Below are positions 1 to 7,757 of a stretch of 64,000 nucleotides of DNA, one piece after another. A program made the position numbers and the translations under genes. Numbering within the stretch: the stretch's first letter is position 1; the number at the start of each line of letters is the position of its first letter. The stretch covers positions 1,428,501 through 1,492,500 of the forward strand of contig NZ_AP026708.1 in assembly GCF_026000375.1 (NCBI RefSeq). The letters run 5' to 3'. The stretch comes from Pseudodesulfovibrio portus. Its GTDB lineage: Bacteria; Desulfobacterota; Desulfovibrionia; Desulfovibrionales; Desulfovibrionaceae. A model generated the notes under the pieces. That model did no database searches. It was not told the DNA's origin and worked only from the letters and a program-made list of their open reading frames with translations.

Positions 1-434
1 AGAAAATGGTGTGTCGAGGTCTCGCGCGTCACGCCGATCCGGTAGAACCTGGCCTCCTCAAGCGTGCACGCCGTTATGTCGGTTCGGTGGCAGGGCCGGA
101 AAAGGCACATGGCGGTGCGCAGGCCGTCGAGGTGTATCCACTTGAACAGCCCCTCCCGGTTGGGCAGTTTCAAGATGGAATAAATGAGAACGTTTTCATT
201 GTTTTTGGCGATGTCGTAAGCCCGTGCCCAGGGATACAGCTCGATGGAGTAGTCGAGCCCGGCCCGGTTCAGGGTGGCCTCGACGATTTCGGTGACCACC
301 CCCTTGATCTCGCCGTTCTCACTGTATGTATACGGAGGCCAGGACTCGGTCACCACCCGAAGGTCTCCCCCGAACGACATGCCCGCATGCGCCAGCAGCA
401 ACAGCACGGCAATAAGACTCATTCGAAACACGAC
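1..434 (-). CDS. Periplasmic amino-acid-type solute-binding protein (SBP_bac_3), partial
   Basis: The reading frame on the minus strand runs off the left edge, so only the first ~144 residues are visible. A GTG start at 434 has GGAGG four bases upstream and gives a good signal peptide (Arg3, then an Ile/Ala/Val/Leu run); the ATG at 422 is the alternative. The mature N-terminus contains ESWPPYTY followed by GVVTEIVEATL, typical of family-3 extracellular solute-binding proteins. No transporter permease is visible, and in this clade such proteins are often stand-alone sensors or amino-acid binders. The ligand cannot be told from the sequence. Confidence 0.8.
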
Positions 435-543
435 CCCTCCATTGTTGGGAAACGCCCCGGATGCATACGGCATTCAATACATGGTCAACGTATTGTCATG
501 ATACACCATCTCCCTCTCCCGTGTATACATTTTCCCAAAGCGA

Positions 544-578
544 AAAATGCCGGGCAGGAAATTCCCGCCCGGCATTTT
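544..578 (-). terminator. Intrinsic terminator after ilvD
   Basis: A 12-bp perfect stem (AAAATGCCGGGC with its complement) lies just past the ilvD stop codon. Read on the minus strand it is followed by a T run. Confidence 0.8.
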
Positions 579-596
579 CATTGACGTCGCTCAAGA

Positions 597-2258
597 TTAT
601 TTTTCGTACACCGCGCCGCGCGAGGCCGAAGTCACGAGCTTGGCGTAGCGGCGGAGGAAGGGCGATGTGATCTCCTTGGCCACGGGCTTGAAGGCCTTGC
701 GCCGCTCTTCGAGCTCGGCTTCGTCCACAAGCAGTTCGATGGACCGGGCCGGGATGTCGATGCTGATCCTGTCGCCGTCCTGGATCAGGCCGCACGGGCC
801 GCCCGCCGCCGCTTCCGGCGAGATGTGGCCGATGGCCGCGCCGCGCGTTCCGCCGGAGAACCGGCCGTCGGTGACCAGGGCCACGGACTCGCCCAACCCC
901 ATGCCGGAAATGGCCGAGGTCGGGGTGAGCATCTCGCGCATGCCGGGGCCGCCCTTGGGGCCTTCATAGAGCACGACCACCACGTCGCCGGACACGATCT
1001 TGCCGCCCAGGATGGCCTCCACGGCCTCCTCCTCGGAGTTGAACACGCGGGCGGTGCCGGTGTTCCGCATCATCTCCGGGGCCACGGCGGACTGCTTCAC
1101 GCAGCACCCCTCGGGCGCGATGTTGCCGTACAGGATGGCGATGCCGCCCTCTTCGGAATACGGGTTGTCGATGGGCCGGACGATCTCGGGGTTGGTCACC
1201 CGGGCGTTCATGTCCTTGAGGTTCTCGCCCAGGGTCTTGCCGGTGACGGTCATGACGTCCAGGTTGAGCAGGTCGCGCTTGACCAGCTCGGACATGACGG
1301 CGGGGATGCCGCCCGCCTCCTCCAGGTCCTCCATGTAGTGGGGACCGGCCGGGGAAAGCTTGCACAGGTTCGGGGTCTTGACGCTGATCTCGTTGAACAT
1401 CGAAAGATCGAGGTCCAGCCCGGCCTCGGCGAACAGGGCGGGCAGATGGAGCGTGGTGTTGGTGGAGCAGCCGAGCGCCATGTCCATGGTCACGGCGTTG
1501 TGCACGGCCTTCTCGGTGACGATGTCGCGGGGTTTGATGTCGCGCTCCAGCATCTCCATGACCTGCATGCCCGCCTTCTTGGCCAGCCGGATGCGGGCGG
1601 ACATGACCGCCGGGATGGTGCCGTTGCCGGGCAGGGCCAGGCCGATGGACTCGGAAAGACAGTTCATGGAGTTGGCCGTGAACATGCCCGCGCAGGAGCC
1701 GCAGGTGGGGCAGGCCCCGGCGGTGTACTCCTCAAGCTCGTCCTCGGTCATCAGCCCGGCGCGGACCTTGCCCACGCCCTCGAACACGGTGATCAGGTCG
1801 GACGTCTTCTTGTGCCCGGACAGCATGGGGCCGCCGGACACGATGACCGCCGGGATGTTCAGCCGCAGCATGGCCATGAGCATGCCGGGGACGATCTTGT
1901 CGCAGTTGGGGATGCAGACGATGGCGTCGAACGGATGGGCGGTTGCCATGATCTCCACGGAGTCGGCGATGATCTCGCGGCTGGGCAGGGACATCTTCAT
2001 GCCCTCGTGGTTCATGGCCAGCCCGTCGCATACCCCGATGGCCGGGAACTCGAGCGGCGTGCCGCCGGCCAGGCGAATGCCCGCCTTGACGGCCTCGGCA
2101 ATGGTGTCCAGATGCACATGACCGGGAATGATGTCGTTCTGGGCGTTGCATACGCCGATCAGCGGCCTGTCCATCTCTTCCTTGGACAACCCGCTCGCAT
2201 ACAAAAGCGAACGGTGCGGGGCCTTCTCCAATCCACCAGTCATCTTCTTGCTACGCAT
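597..2258 (-). CDS. ilvD: Dihydroxy-acid dehydratase
   Basis: A 553-residue protein, full length for the IlvD/Edd family. It dehydrates 2,3-dihydroxy-isovalerate and 2,3-dihydroxy-3-methylvalerate in branched-chain amino-acid synthesis. Family iron-sulfur signatures are present: [12 protein letters not shown] around residues 115-126 and [18 protein letters not shown] around 183-200. The start is the ATG at 2258. The gene is transcribed alone: a terminator follows it, and ~380 bp of gene-free DNA separates it from ribB. No leucine/isoleucine attenuator is evident upstream. Identification is secure from the motifs and length. Confidence 0.97.
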   Translation of the reverse strand: MRSKKMTGGLEKAPHRSLLYASGLSKEEMDRPLIGVCNAQNDIIPGHVHLDTIAEAVKAGIRLAGGTPLEFPAIGVCDGLAMNHEGMKMSLPSREIIADSVEIMATAHPFDAIVCIPNCDKIVPGMLMAMLRLNIPAVIVSGGPMLSGHKKTSDLITVFEGVGKVRAGLMTEDELEEYTAGACPTCGSCAGMFTANSMNCLSESIGLALPGNGTIPAVMSARIRLAKKAGMQVMEMLERDIKPRDIVTEKAVHNAVTMDMALGCSTNTTLHLPALFAEAGLDLDLSMFNEISVKTPNLCKLSPAGPHYMEDLEEAGGIPAVMSELVKRDLLNLDVMTVTGKTLGENLKDMNARVTNPEIVRPIDNPYSEEGGIAILYGNIAPEGCCVKQSAVAPEMMRNTGTARVFNSEEEAVEAILGGKIVSGDVVVVLYEGPKGGPGMREMLTPTSAISGMGLGESVALVTDGRFSGGTRGAAIGHISPEAAAGGPCGLIQDGDRISIDIPARSIELLVDEAELEERRKAFKPVAKEITSPFLRRYAKLVTSASRGAVYEK

Positions 2259-2353
2259 CGAAATTCTCTCCTAACTAAATAAAATTCGGAGTGGTAGTTC
2301 ACACCGGATAGGGGCCGGGTGTCAACTTGTTTGGAAGAAGGGGCCTCCGGCGG

Positions 2354-2445
2354 CCGGGGGAAGGGGAGGAAAAACCCTTTGGGAAAGGGTTCTTTCCTCC
2401 CCTTCCCCCGGACCCCCATCCCCTCCTTTTCCTAAACTTTTTGTG
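2354..2445. repeat. GC-rich intergenic hairpin, family-2 repeat copy 1
   Basis: A very long hairpin: CCGGGGGAAGGGGAGGAAA at 2354-2372 pairs with 2393-2411, and AACCCTTT/AAAGGGTT extends the stem around a 3-base loop. It is followed by a C-rich stretch ending in CTAAACTTTTTG. The same architecture and a similar 3' flank (CC/CT-rich, then AAACTTTTT) recur at 61649-61710. It lies between ilvD and ribB. It may act as a terminator-like or mobile hairpin; no gene was found here. Confidence 0.7.
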
Positions 2446-2511
2446 CGCGCATCCGCGCGGGGTTGAGGACAAGACAATAGTACGTCTGGTCCTTCCCTTC
2501 TTACACCCCGA

Positions 2512-2551
2512 GGCTTTCGAGAGTGGTGCAGATGTGCCGCTATCGGAAGCC
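2512..2551. repeat. Palindromic stop-codon element, internally deleted copy (copy F)
   Basis: A 40-bp imperfect palindrome whose arms (GGCTTTCGAGAGTGG and CCGCTATCGGAAGCC) closely match the outer arms of the full copy at 10154-10275. The whole interior is missing, and the TGCAGATGTG in the middle is the repeat that flanks the interior in the full copy. It sits downstream of the ribB terminator. Confidence 0.75.
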
Positions 2552-2561
2552 GCCGAGCAAG

Positions 2562-2595
2562 AAAAAGGCCCCTCCGGGCGAAAACCGGAGGGGCC
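2562..2595 (-). terminator. Intrinsic terminator of ribB
   Basis: A perfect 11-bp stem GGCCCCTCCGG at 2567-2577 pairs with 2585-2595, with a T5 run on the minus strand (A run at 2562-2566). Confidence 0.9.
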
Positions 2596-2637
2596 TACTA
2601 TATCGAAGGAGAAGCCGTATTTTGTTTTTGGCGTCGG

Positions 2638-3393
2638 TTACCAGCGGCTGTTGGAGCGCGACATGGCGCTGGTGCCTCTGGTGGCGCCGGCGGGCATCAT
2701 GCCCGGGGCCTTGGGGGCGTCTTCCACGGGCTTGAGGTTTCCGTCCTCGTCTTCGCGGTGTTCGCGGTAGGCGATGATGTCCTGGACGGTGCACACGGCC
2801 ATTTCGTTCTTGATGGCAAAGCCCACGATCTCGTGCAGCTTGGCCATGGTGCCGTCGGGGTTGGTCAGCTCGCAGAGCACGCCGCAGGGGTTGAGTCCGG
2901 CAAGCCGCATGAGGTCCACGGTGGCCTCGGTGTGGCCGCCGCGTTCGAGCACGCCGCCGGAGCGGGCGCAGAGCGGGAACACGTGGCCGGGCCGGGCCAG
3001 GTCGCCGGGCTTGGCGTCCGGGGCGATGGCCGCCTTGACCGTTGTCACCCGGTCGGCTGCGGACACGCCGGTGGTCACGCCCTGGGCGGCCTCGATGGAC
3101 ACCGTGAACGCGGTCCCGAACTGGCTCTCGTTTTCCTCCACCATCATGGGGAGGTCGAGCTGCAGGGCCTTTTCTTCGCTCATGCACAGGCAGACGATGC
3201 CGCTGCATTCGCGGATGAGCATGGCCATTTGCTCATTGGTCAGTGTTTCGGCGGCGAAGATGAGGTCGCCCTCGTTTTCGCGATTCGCGTCGTCGGTGAC
3301 CAGGATGCCCCGGCCCTTGCGCAACAAGGCGATCGCGTTTTCGACCCGCGAGATCGGGCCGCCGAACTGTTTGAGGATTGGCTGATCCATCAT
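2638..3393 (-). CDS. ribB: 3,4-dihydroxy-2-butanone 4-phosphate synthase
   Basis: A 251-residue protein that makes the four-carbon riboflavin precursor from ribulose 5-phosphate. The N-terminal metal/substrate motif [10 protein letters not shown] is at ~34-43, and [21 protein letters not shown] carries later active-site residues. The ATG at 3393 is preferred because GGAGG lies nine bases upstream; a TTG sits directly before it. The protein is ~35 residues longer than a stand-alone E. coli RibB; the tail after AYREHRED is acidic/proline-rich and looks like a linker, but no GTP cyclohydrolase II (RibA) domain follows. Transcription is under an FMN riboswitch. Confidence 0.95.
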   Translation of the reverse strand: MMDQPILKQFGGPISRVENAIALLRKGRGILVTDDANRENEGDLIFAAETLTNEQMAMLIRECSGIVCLCMSEEKALQLDLPMMVEENESQFGTAFTVSIEAAQGVTTGVSAADRVTTVKAAIAPDAKPGDLARPGHVFPLCARSGGVLERGGHTEATVDLMRLAGLNPCGVLCELTNPDGTMAKLHEIVGFAIKNEMAVCTVQDIIAYREHREDEDGNLKPVEDAPKAPGMMPAGATRGTSAMSRSNSRW

Positions 3394-3536
3394 CAAAGAA
3401 ACCCTCCAAGGAGGTTAGGGATGAATCAGGGCGCGTAGACAGAGTGGCGGGCACGGCTTGAGCGCCGGTGTTCGCCGGAACGCATGCGCACCATGAGGCG
3501 AGGACCGCCGGGATGCGCAAACGCAGAACTGCCTCA

Positions 3537-3674
3537 TTCTCTTCCATCCGGACTCTTACCGTCGGCCCCGGAATCACACCGGATCTGCTGACCCTCCCAC
3601 CTGAGGGAGGCGCTCGCGGGCTTCCCGGAAAGCCGGATCACCGCCGGTGGGGAATTGCACCCCGCCCTGAGAAC
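3537..3674 (-). promoter_or_regulatory. FMN riboswitch (RFN element) upstream of ribB
   Basis: On the minus strand this carries the RFN landmarks: TCAGGGCGGGGTGCAATTCC, then CCCCACCGGCGGT, a variable arm, and GACGGTAAGAGTCCGGATGG near the 3' end. It ends ~145 bases before the ribB start. Known RFN elements bind FMN and repress riboflavin genes. No strong terminator follows the aptamer, so control of translation initiation is more likely than attenuation (inference). Confidence 0.95.
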
Positions 3675-3684
3675 AAGTGCGGAA

Positions 3685-3713
3685 ACATTCCTGCAAATTT
3701 CCGGCCGTGTCAA
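3685..3713 (-). promoter_or_regulatory. Probable sigma70 promoter for the ribB leader
   Basis: On the minus strand a perfect TTGACA at 3713-3708 is followed after 17 bases by a weak -10 (GAATGT). This would start transcription a few bases before the riboswitch, which is the expected geometry. Confidence 0.5.
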
Positions 3714-3978
3714 CAAAAACCCGTCACAGCGAATCCGTTTCCGACCGCCCTCAAGCAACCCCGTTCCCAAGCCGGCACGTCTACTCCTCTCTTTCCCCGA
3801 ATCAAGGCTTGCAGGAGCGGGTCGAGTCCCAGGCGGACGGTTGGGGCTTTCCCGCAGCCGCATCCCGATACGGCGGGGCCGGACTCCGACCTTCCGACGA
3901 CGAAATCGGCCTGCTGTTGCAAGCCGACGCTGCCGTAGTTCTTGCCGCATAGGTCAAAAAGGAGTAAGCCCAATTCCC

Positions 3979-4335
3979 ATGCATGAAATGTCCATCGTCG
4001 AATCCATCCTCGGCATCCTGCGCGAAGAGATGGTCAAACATGACGGCAAGAGGCTCAAGAAGGTGACCATCAGAAACGGCCGCCTGGCCGGCGTGGTCAC
4101 CGAAGCCCTGGAGTTCGCATGGGAGGCGCTTATCCCCGGCGGCGAATTCGACGGAGCCGAACTGGAAGTGATCGAGGTGCCGGTCAAGGTGACCTGCGGC
4201 GAGTGCGGAGAGGAATTCTCGCCCGAGCACAATCGGTGCATGCCCTGCCCCAAGTGCGACGCCCTGCTCGGCCACAAGGTTCTCGAAGGTAAGGAACTGC
4301 TCATCGACTCCATTGAAGTGGATGACCAGCTATAG
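3979..4335 (+). CDS. hypA: Hydrogenase nickel incorporation protein HypA
   Basis: A 118-residue protein, the usual HypA length. It delivers nickel to [NiFe] hydrogenase precursors together with HypB. The start at 3979 gives the canonical N-terminus MHEMS, whose His2 is the nickel ligand. The zinc site is CGEC at 73-76 and CPKC at 90-93. AGGAG lies upstream. hypB follows 14 bases later, so the two form an operon. The ~265 bp between the ribB promoter and hypA holds no recognisable gene, and no sigma54 site was seen there. No hydrogenase structural genes lie in the window. Confidence 0.96.
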   Translation: MHEMSIVESILGILREEMVKHDGKRLKKVTIRNGRLAGVVTEALEFAWEALIPGGEFDGAELEVIEVPVKVTCGECGEEFSPEHNRCMPCPKCDALLGHKVLEGKELLIDSIEVDDQL

Positions 4336-4349
4336 CAAGGAGAGGAAAC

Positions 4350-5009
4350 ATGTCCCAGGAAGTCCCCATCGTCAGAAACGTGCTGGAAGCCAACGACCGT
4401 CTGTCCGATGAGTTGAACAAAAAATTTCGGGTCAAGAAGATCCTGTGCCTGAACCTCATGAGTTCTCCGGGCGCGGGCAAGACCACACTGCTTGAACGCA
4501 CCCTGACCGACCTCAAGGATGAGTTCAGGATGGCCGTCATCGAAGGCGACCTGCAGACCGACAACGACGCCCAGCGCGTGGCCGCCACCGGCGCCCAGGC
4601 CGTGCAGATCAACACCGAGGGCGGCTGCCACCTGGATTCCGGCATGGTCATGGACGCGCTCAAGTCCATCGACACCGAGGGGCTGGACATCCTGTTCGTG
4701 GAAAACGTGGGCAACCTTGTCTGCCCGGCCGAGTTCAACGTGGGCGAGGACTACAAGGTCACGCTCCTGTCCGTGGCCGAGGGCGACGACAAGCCCGAAA
4801 AGTACCCGTTCATGTTCCACATCTCCGCAGTCATGCTGCTGAACAAGGTGGACCTGCTGCCCTACGTGGACTTCGACCTGGACAAGGCCAAGGCCCACGC
4901 CACCAAGCTGAACAAGGACATCAAGGTCATGCCCATCTCCGCCCGCACCGGCGAGAACATGGAGGCGTGGTATGAGTGGCTGCGCGAGAAGCGGGCCGAG
5001 AAGCTGTAA
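4350..5009 (+). CDS. hypB: Hydrogenase/urease nickel incorporation GTPase HypB
   Basis: A 219-residue SIMIBI-class GTPase that works with HypA in nickel insertion. The Walker A motif SSPGAGKTT is at ~38-46, the metal-binding CH pair at 93-94 with Cys125, and the guanine-specificity NKVD at 165-168. It lacks the histidine-rich nickel-storage N-terminus found in some HypB proteins, so it is the non-storage type. It is second gene of the hypAB pair and is followed by a strong terminator. Confidence 0.97.
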   Translation: MSQEVPIVRNVLEANDRLSDELNKKFRVKKILCLNLMSSPGAGKTTLLERTLTDLKDEFRMAVIEGDLQTDNDAQRVAATGAQAVQINTEGGCHLDSGMVMDALKSIDTEGLDILFVENVGNLVCPAEFNVGEDYKVTLLSVAEGDDKPEKYPFMFHISAVMLLNKVDLLPYVDFDLDKAKAHATKLNKDIKVMPISARTGENMEAWYEWLREKRAEKL

Positions 5010-5035
5010 GCCGCTTCACCGCTTTTGAAGATTTG

Positions 5036-5074
5036 AAAGTCAGGCCGCCCTTGTGGGCGGCCTGACTTTTTTTT
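5036..5074 (+). terminator. Intrinsic terminator of hypAB
   Basis: A 15-bp stem AAAGTCAGGCCGCCC, loop TTGT and complement, followed by a T8 run. Confidence 0.95.
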
Positions 5075-5097
5075 GCGTGCGGAAGGAAGAAGCGGAG

Positions 5098-5693
5098 GCG
5101 CATTCGCGTTGTACGCTCTTCGTCCTCCTTACAACGTGTTCCGCCCCTCGGCGGCCCTATTTTTGGCTGGCGCCCCAAAAATAGGGGAAAAAGGGCGCTT
5201 TTGGGCTAGCTCGCGCTGCCAGGCCCAAGAGCCTGTAGGCGACTTTGCTGCCCGTCTGCAAACTTGCCTGCGGCAATGTCGACGGGCTGCGCAATTCGCC
5301 CGGAACAGGCTCTAGGACCTGCCAGCGAATTGCCGTCACTGCCGTTTGAACCTGCCATCTCCAGTAGGTGCACCTCTTGGTAGACGCACGCTCAATTAAT
5401 CATAGTATGCACCCGCCTTGATCGCGGCCTAGAAGCCGACTGCAAGGGACGGCGGCTCCCAAAATGCAGCCCGCCCCCCTGCCAGGGCCAACACCTCCCC
5501 ATACTTGCAACGCCAGCCATCCCCCACGGATGGGAGCCGTCCAGAGCTGATCGGATTCTTGCCGCGATCTTGGGGCGGCCAAGTTGGAAAAGCGCATTTT
5601 TTGCTTACTTTTTGGTGCGCCAGCCAAAAAGTCAGCCGCTGTAAAAGCGGAACACTCCAGAAGGAGAACGATTGCCGTCAAACGCGAATGCGC
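5098..5693. repeat. 596-bp gene-free fold-back element with inverted homologous ends
   Basis: The ends are a perfect 13-bp inverted repeat (GCGCATTCGCGTT at 5098-5110 and its complement at 5681-5693). Homology between the inverted ends continues for ~110 bp, including GTGTTCCGC, TTTTTGGCTGGCGC with a following CCAAAAA (a hairpin in each arm), and GCGCTTTT. Inside are two more nested palindromes: AGCCTGT/ACAGGCT enclosing GCCCGTC/GACGGGC (5228-5315), and GATCGCGGC/GCCGCGATC enclosing GGACGGCGGCTCCCA and its near-complement (5418-5568). No convincing ORF was found. It separates hypAB from the sigma54 regulator. It could be a non-autonomous mobile element or two hairpin repeats inserted head to head. 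Confidence 0.7.
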
Positions 5694-5774
5694 TAAAAAC
5701 CAAAATGGCGATCAAACTCGCATCGCGGGTTTGGAGCCCACAAAATAACCGGGAGAATTTTTCGCCCATTTTTC

Positions 5775-5808
5775 TTGGCAGCACATAAATAGACGCGTAC
5801 GCTGCCAA
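5775..5808. promoter_or_regulatory. Inverted repeat abutting the start of the sigma54 regulator
   Basis: TTGGCAGC at 5775-5782 and GCTGCCAA at 5801-5808 are separated by 18 bases and end two bases before the ATG at 5811. No Shine-Dalgarno lies between. It could be an autoregulatory operator or a leader hairpin covering the ribosome-binding region; both are inference. Confidence 0.45.
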
Positions 5809-5810
5809 TC

Positions 5811-7142
5811 ATGTCCTTCCCGAAAAACCTGCCCCTTGAAGACGTGTTCGCCTCCATCGCCGACGGGCTGTTCACCGTGGACGCCGACTGGAACGTCACC
5901 TACTTCAACGAGGCTGCCGAACGCATCACCGGCATCCCCGAGACCGAGGCCGTGGGCCGCAAGTGCTGGGACGTGTTCCGCTCCTCGCTGTGCGACGGGA
6001 ACTGCGCCATCTCCGCCTGCATGGACAGCGGCAAGCCCATCGTGAACAAGTCCATCTTCATCGTGCGCTCTGATGGCACCACCCTGCCGGTGTCCATCTC
6101 CGCCTCCACCCTGCGCGACGGCGACGGCAACATGGTCGGCGGCGTGGAGACCTTCCGCGACCTGACCGAAATCCACGCCACCCGGCGACAGGCCAAGGAC
6201 ATCTACCGGTTCGAAAACATCGTGGGCCGCAGCCCGGGCCTGGAAAAGATATTCGCCATCCTGCCGCGCATCAGCGACTCCGAGGCCACCACCCTGCTGC
6301 TGGGCGAATCAGGAACCGGCAAGGAGTTGTTCGCCCGGGCCATCCACAACCTGAGCCCGCGCAAGAACGGGCCGTTCATCGCCGTGAACTGCGGCGCCCT
6401 GCCCGAGACGCTGCTGGAATCCGAGCTGTTCGGCTACAAGGCGGGCGCGTTCACCGACGCGCGAAAGGACAAGCCGGGCCGGTTCCAGCTGGCCAACAGC
6501 GGCACCATCTTTCTGGACGAGATCGGGGATATGCCGGGCAAGCTCCAGGTCAAGCTGCTGCGCTTCCTCCAGGACAAGATGTACGAGCCGCTGGGCGGCG
6601 TGGAGCCGGTAAAGGCAGACGTGCGCGTGGTGGCGGCCACCAACCGCAACCTGGAACGGGCCGTGGCCGAAGGGTCCTTCCGCCAGGACCTGTTCTACCG
6701 CCTCAACGTGGTCACCCTGACCCTGCCGCCGCTCTCGGCCAGACAGGAGGACCTGCCGCTCCTGATCAGCCACTTCCTGGCCGAGTTCGAGGCCAGCCAG
6801 GGGAAGGGCATCCTGGGCGTGAGCGAGGACGCTCTCCAGGTGCTCATGCATCACGGCTACCCCGGAAACGTGCGCGAGCTGGAGAACATCCTGGAATACG
6901 CCTTCATCCTCTGCACGGGCGGCTTCATCCAGGTGGAACACCTGCCCGAATATCTCCAGCCCGGCCAGCCCGACCGGTCCGGCCCCGACCCCCTGCGCGG
7001 GACCATGGACGATATCAAGCGCCGGGCCGCCCGGCAGGCTGTGAAACGGAACAACGGCAAGAAAATGGCCGCCTGCCGCGAGCTCTCCATCACCAAGGAC
7101 ACCCTCCGCCGACTGCTCACCCCTCCCGGAAAGGGCAAATAA
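5811..7142 (+). CDS. Sigma54-dependent transcriptional activator with PAS sensor
   Basis: A 443-residue bacterial enhancer-binding protein. An N-terminal PAS domain (~8-122) carries four cysteines (52, 61, 65, 70) in a CDGNC-type cluster that could hold a redox cofactor. The AAA+ domain follows, with Walker A GESGTGKE (165-172), LDEIGDMP as Walker B, and a Fis-type helix-turn-helix at ~395-440. The sigma54-contact loop reads GAFTDA (212-217) instead of the usual GAFTGA. There is no response-regulator receiver domain. Its position beside a NifX-like/Mrp pair matches the regulator of the Desulfovibrio orange-protein (ORP) operons, so it probably activates the sigma54 promoter just downstream. 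The signal sensed is unknown. Confidence 0.9.
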   Translation: MSFPKNLPLEDVFASIADGLFTVDADWNVTYFNEAAERITGIPETEAVGRKCWDVFRSSLCDGNCAISACMDSGKPIVNKSIFIVRSDGTTLPVSISASTLRDGDGNMVGGVETFRDLTEIHATRRQAKDIYRFENIVGRSPGLEKIFAILPRISDSEATTLLLGESGTGKELFARAIHNLSPRKNGPFIAVNCGALPETLLESELFGYKAGAFTDARKDKPGRFQLANSGTIFLDEIGDMPGKLQVKLLRFLQDKMYEPLGGVEPVKADVRVVAATNRNLERAVAEGSFRQDLFYRLNVVTLTLPPLSARQEDLPLLISHFLAEFEASQGKGILGVSEDALQVLMHHGYPGNVRELENILEYAFILCTGGFIQVEHLPEYLQPGQPDRSGPDPLRGTMDDIKRRAARQAVKRNNGKKMAACRELSITKDTLRRLLTPPGKGK

Positions 7143-7232
7143 TTAGCCCAAACCTGTCTGTACCGGGCTTATTTTTAGCCACAAATCCGTATGCCGAAAT
7201 CATAACTTATTGATTTTCAATGCTATATGAGA

Positions 7233-7248
7233 TGGCACGGTCTGTGCT
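7233..7248 (+). promoter_or_regulatory. Sigma54 (-24/-12) promoter
   Basis: TGGCACG then GTGCT: GG at 7234-7235 and GC at 7246-7247 are separated by exactly 10 bases, with one mismatch to TTGC in the -12 box. Transcription would start near 7259, 37 bases before the NifX-like gene. A dyad GAAATCA-N8-TGATTTTC at 7196-7218 could be an activator site, although it is closer than usual. Confidence 0.8.
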
Positions 7249-7295
7249 TGATAGCGTGTATCCGGCTCGGGTCCGCCGTATGTGGAGTAGATGAA

Positions 7296-7646
7296 ATGAA
7301 AGCAGATACCGACCAGCTCATCTGCCTGGCATGTTACCGGAACCGACTGGCCTCCGTTTGCGAGAATGCTGACGGCTACAAGTTATTTGAAATACGTGAC
7401 GACAAATTTTACCCCGCAGGCCACCTATCCCTTCCCTCAAAGGACCCTATGGACAGGACATCCGCCATATTGGCCTGCGGGGTAACTGCTTTTCTTTGCG
7501 GCGCCATCCGCAACCAGACCCGGCAGACCCTTGAAGCGGGCGGCGTCACGGTCCTGCCCTGGCTCACCGGCTCCGAGACCCAGGTCCTCGACGGCTACAT
7601 GCGCCACGCGCTGGACGACCTGGCCATGCCGGGCACCCGCGTTTGA
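7296..7646 (+). CDS. NifX/NifB-fold protein, orange-protein (ORP)-like
   Basis: A 116-residue protein of the dinitrogenase iron-molybdenum-cofactor family. The segment LASVCENADGYKLFEI and the later CGAIRNQTRQTLEAGGVTVLP match the core of NifX/NafY-like domains. The start at 7296 is chosen because GGAG lies eight bases upstream. It follows a sigma54 promoter and precedes mrp. In Desulfovibrio vulgaris the orp1 operon contains a NifX-fold protein (ORP, carrying a Mo-Cu cluster) with an Mrp/ParA-family ATPase next to a sigma54 regulator. Assignment to ORP itself, rather than another NifX-like member, is inference from context. Confidence 0.75.
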   Translation: MKADTDQLICLACYRNRLASVCENADGYKLFEIRDDKFYPAGHLSLPSKDPMDRTSAILACGVTAFLCGAIRNQTRQTLEAGGVTVLPWLTGSETQVLDGYMRHALDDLAMPGTRV

Positions 7647-7757
7647 CAAATCCGAAACCATGCTTAATTAGCGTTGGCCCGGCTGGGAACCGATCCCGGA
7701 CGGGCGTTGCACGATACTTCAAAGGCGGTCACCGACCGCCGTTTTCAGGAGAATACC

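Noticed and set aside
5098-5693. Insertion sequence with transposase
   Set aside because: Terminal inverted repeats exist, but no frame of useful length or transposase motif does.
5760-5811. Sigma54 promoter for the sigma54 regulator (TTGGCAGC...)
   Set aside because: No GC lies 10 bases after the GG, so the -12 element is missing.
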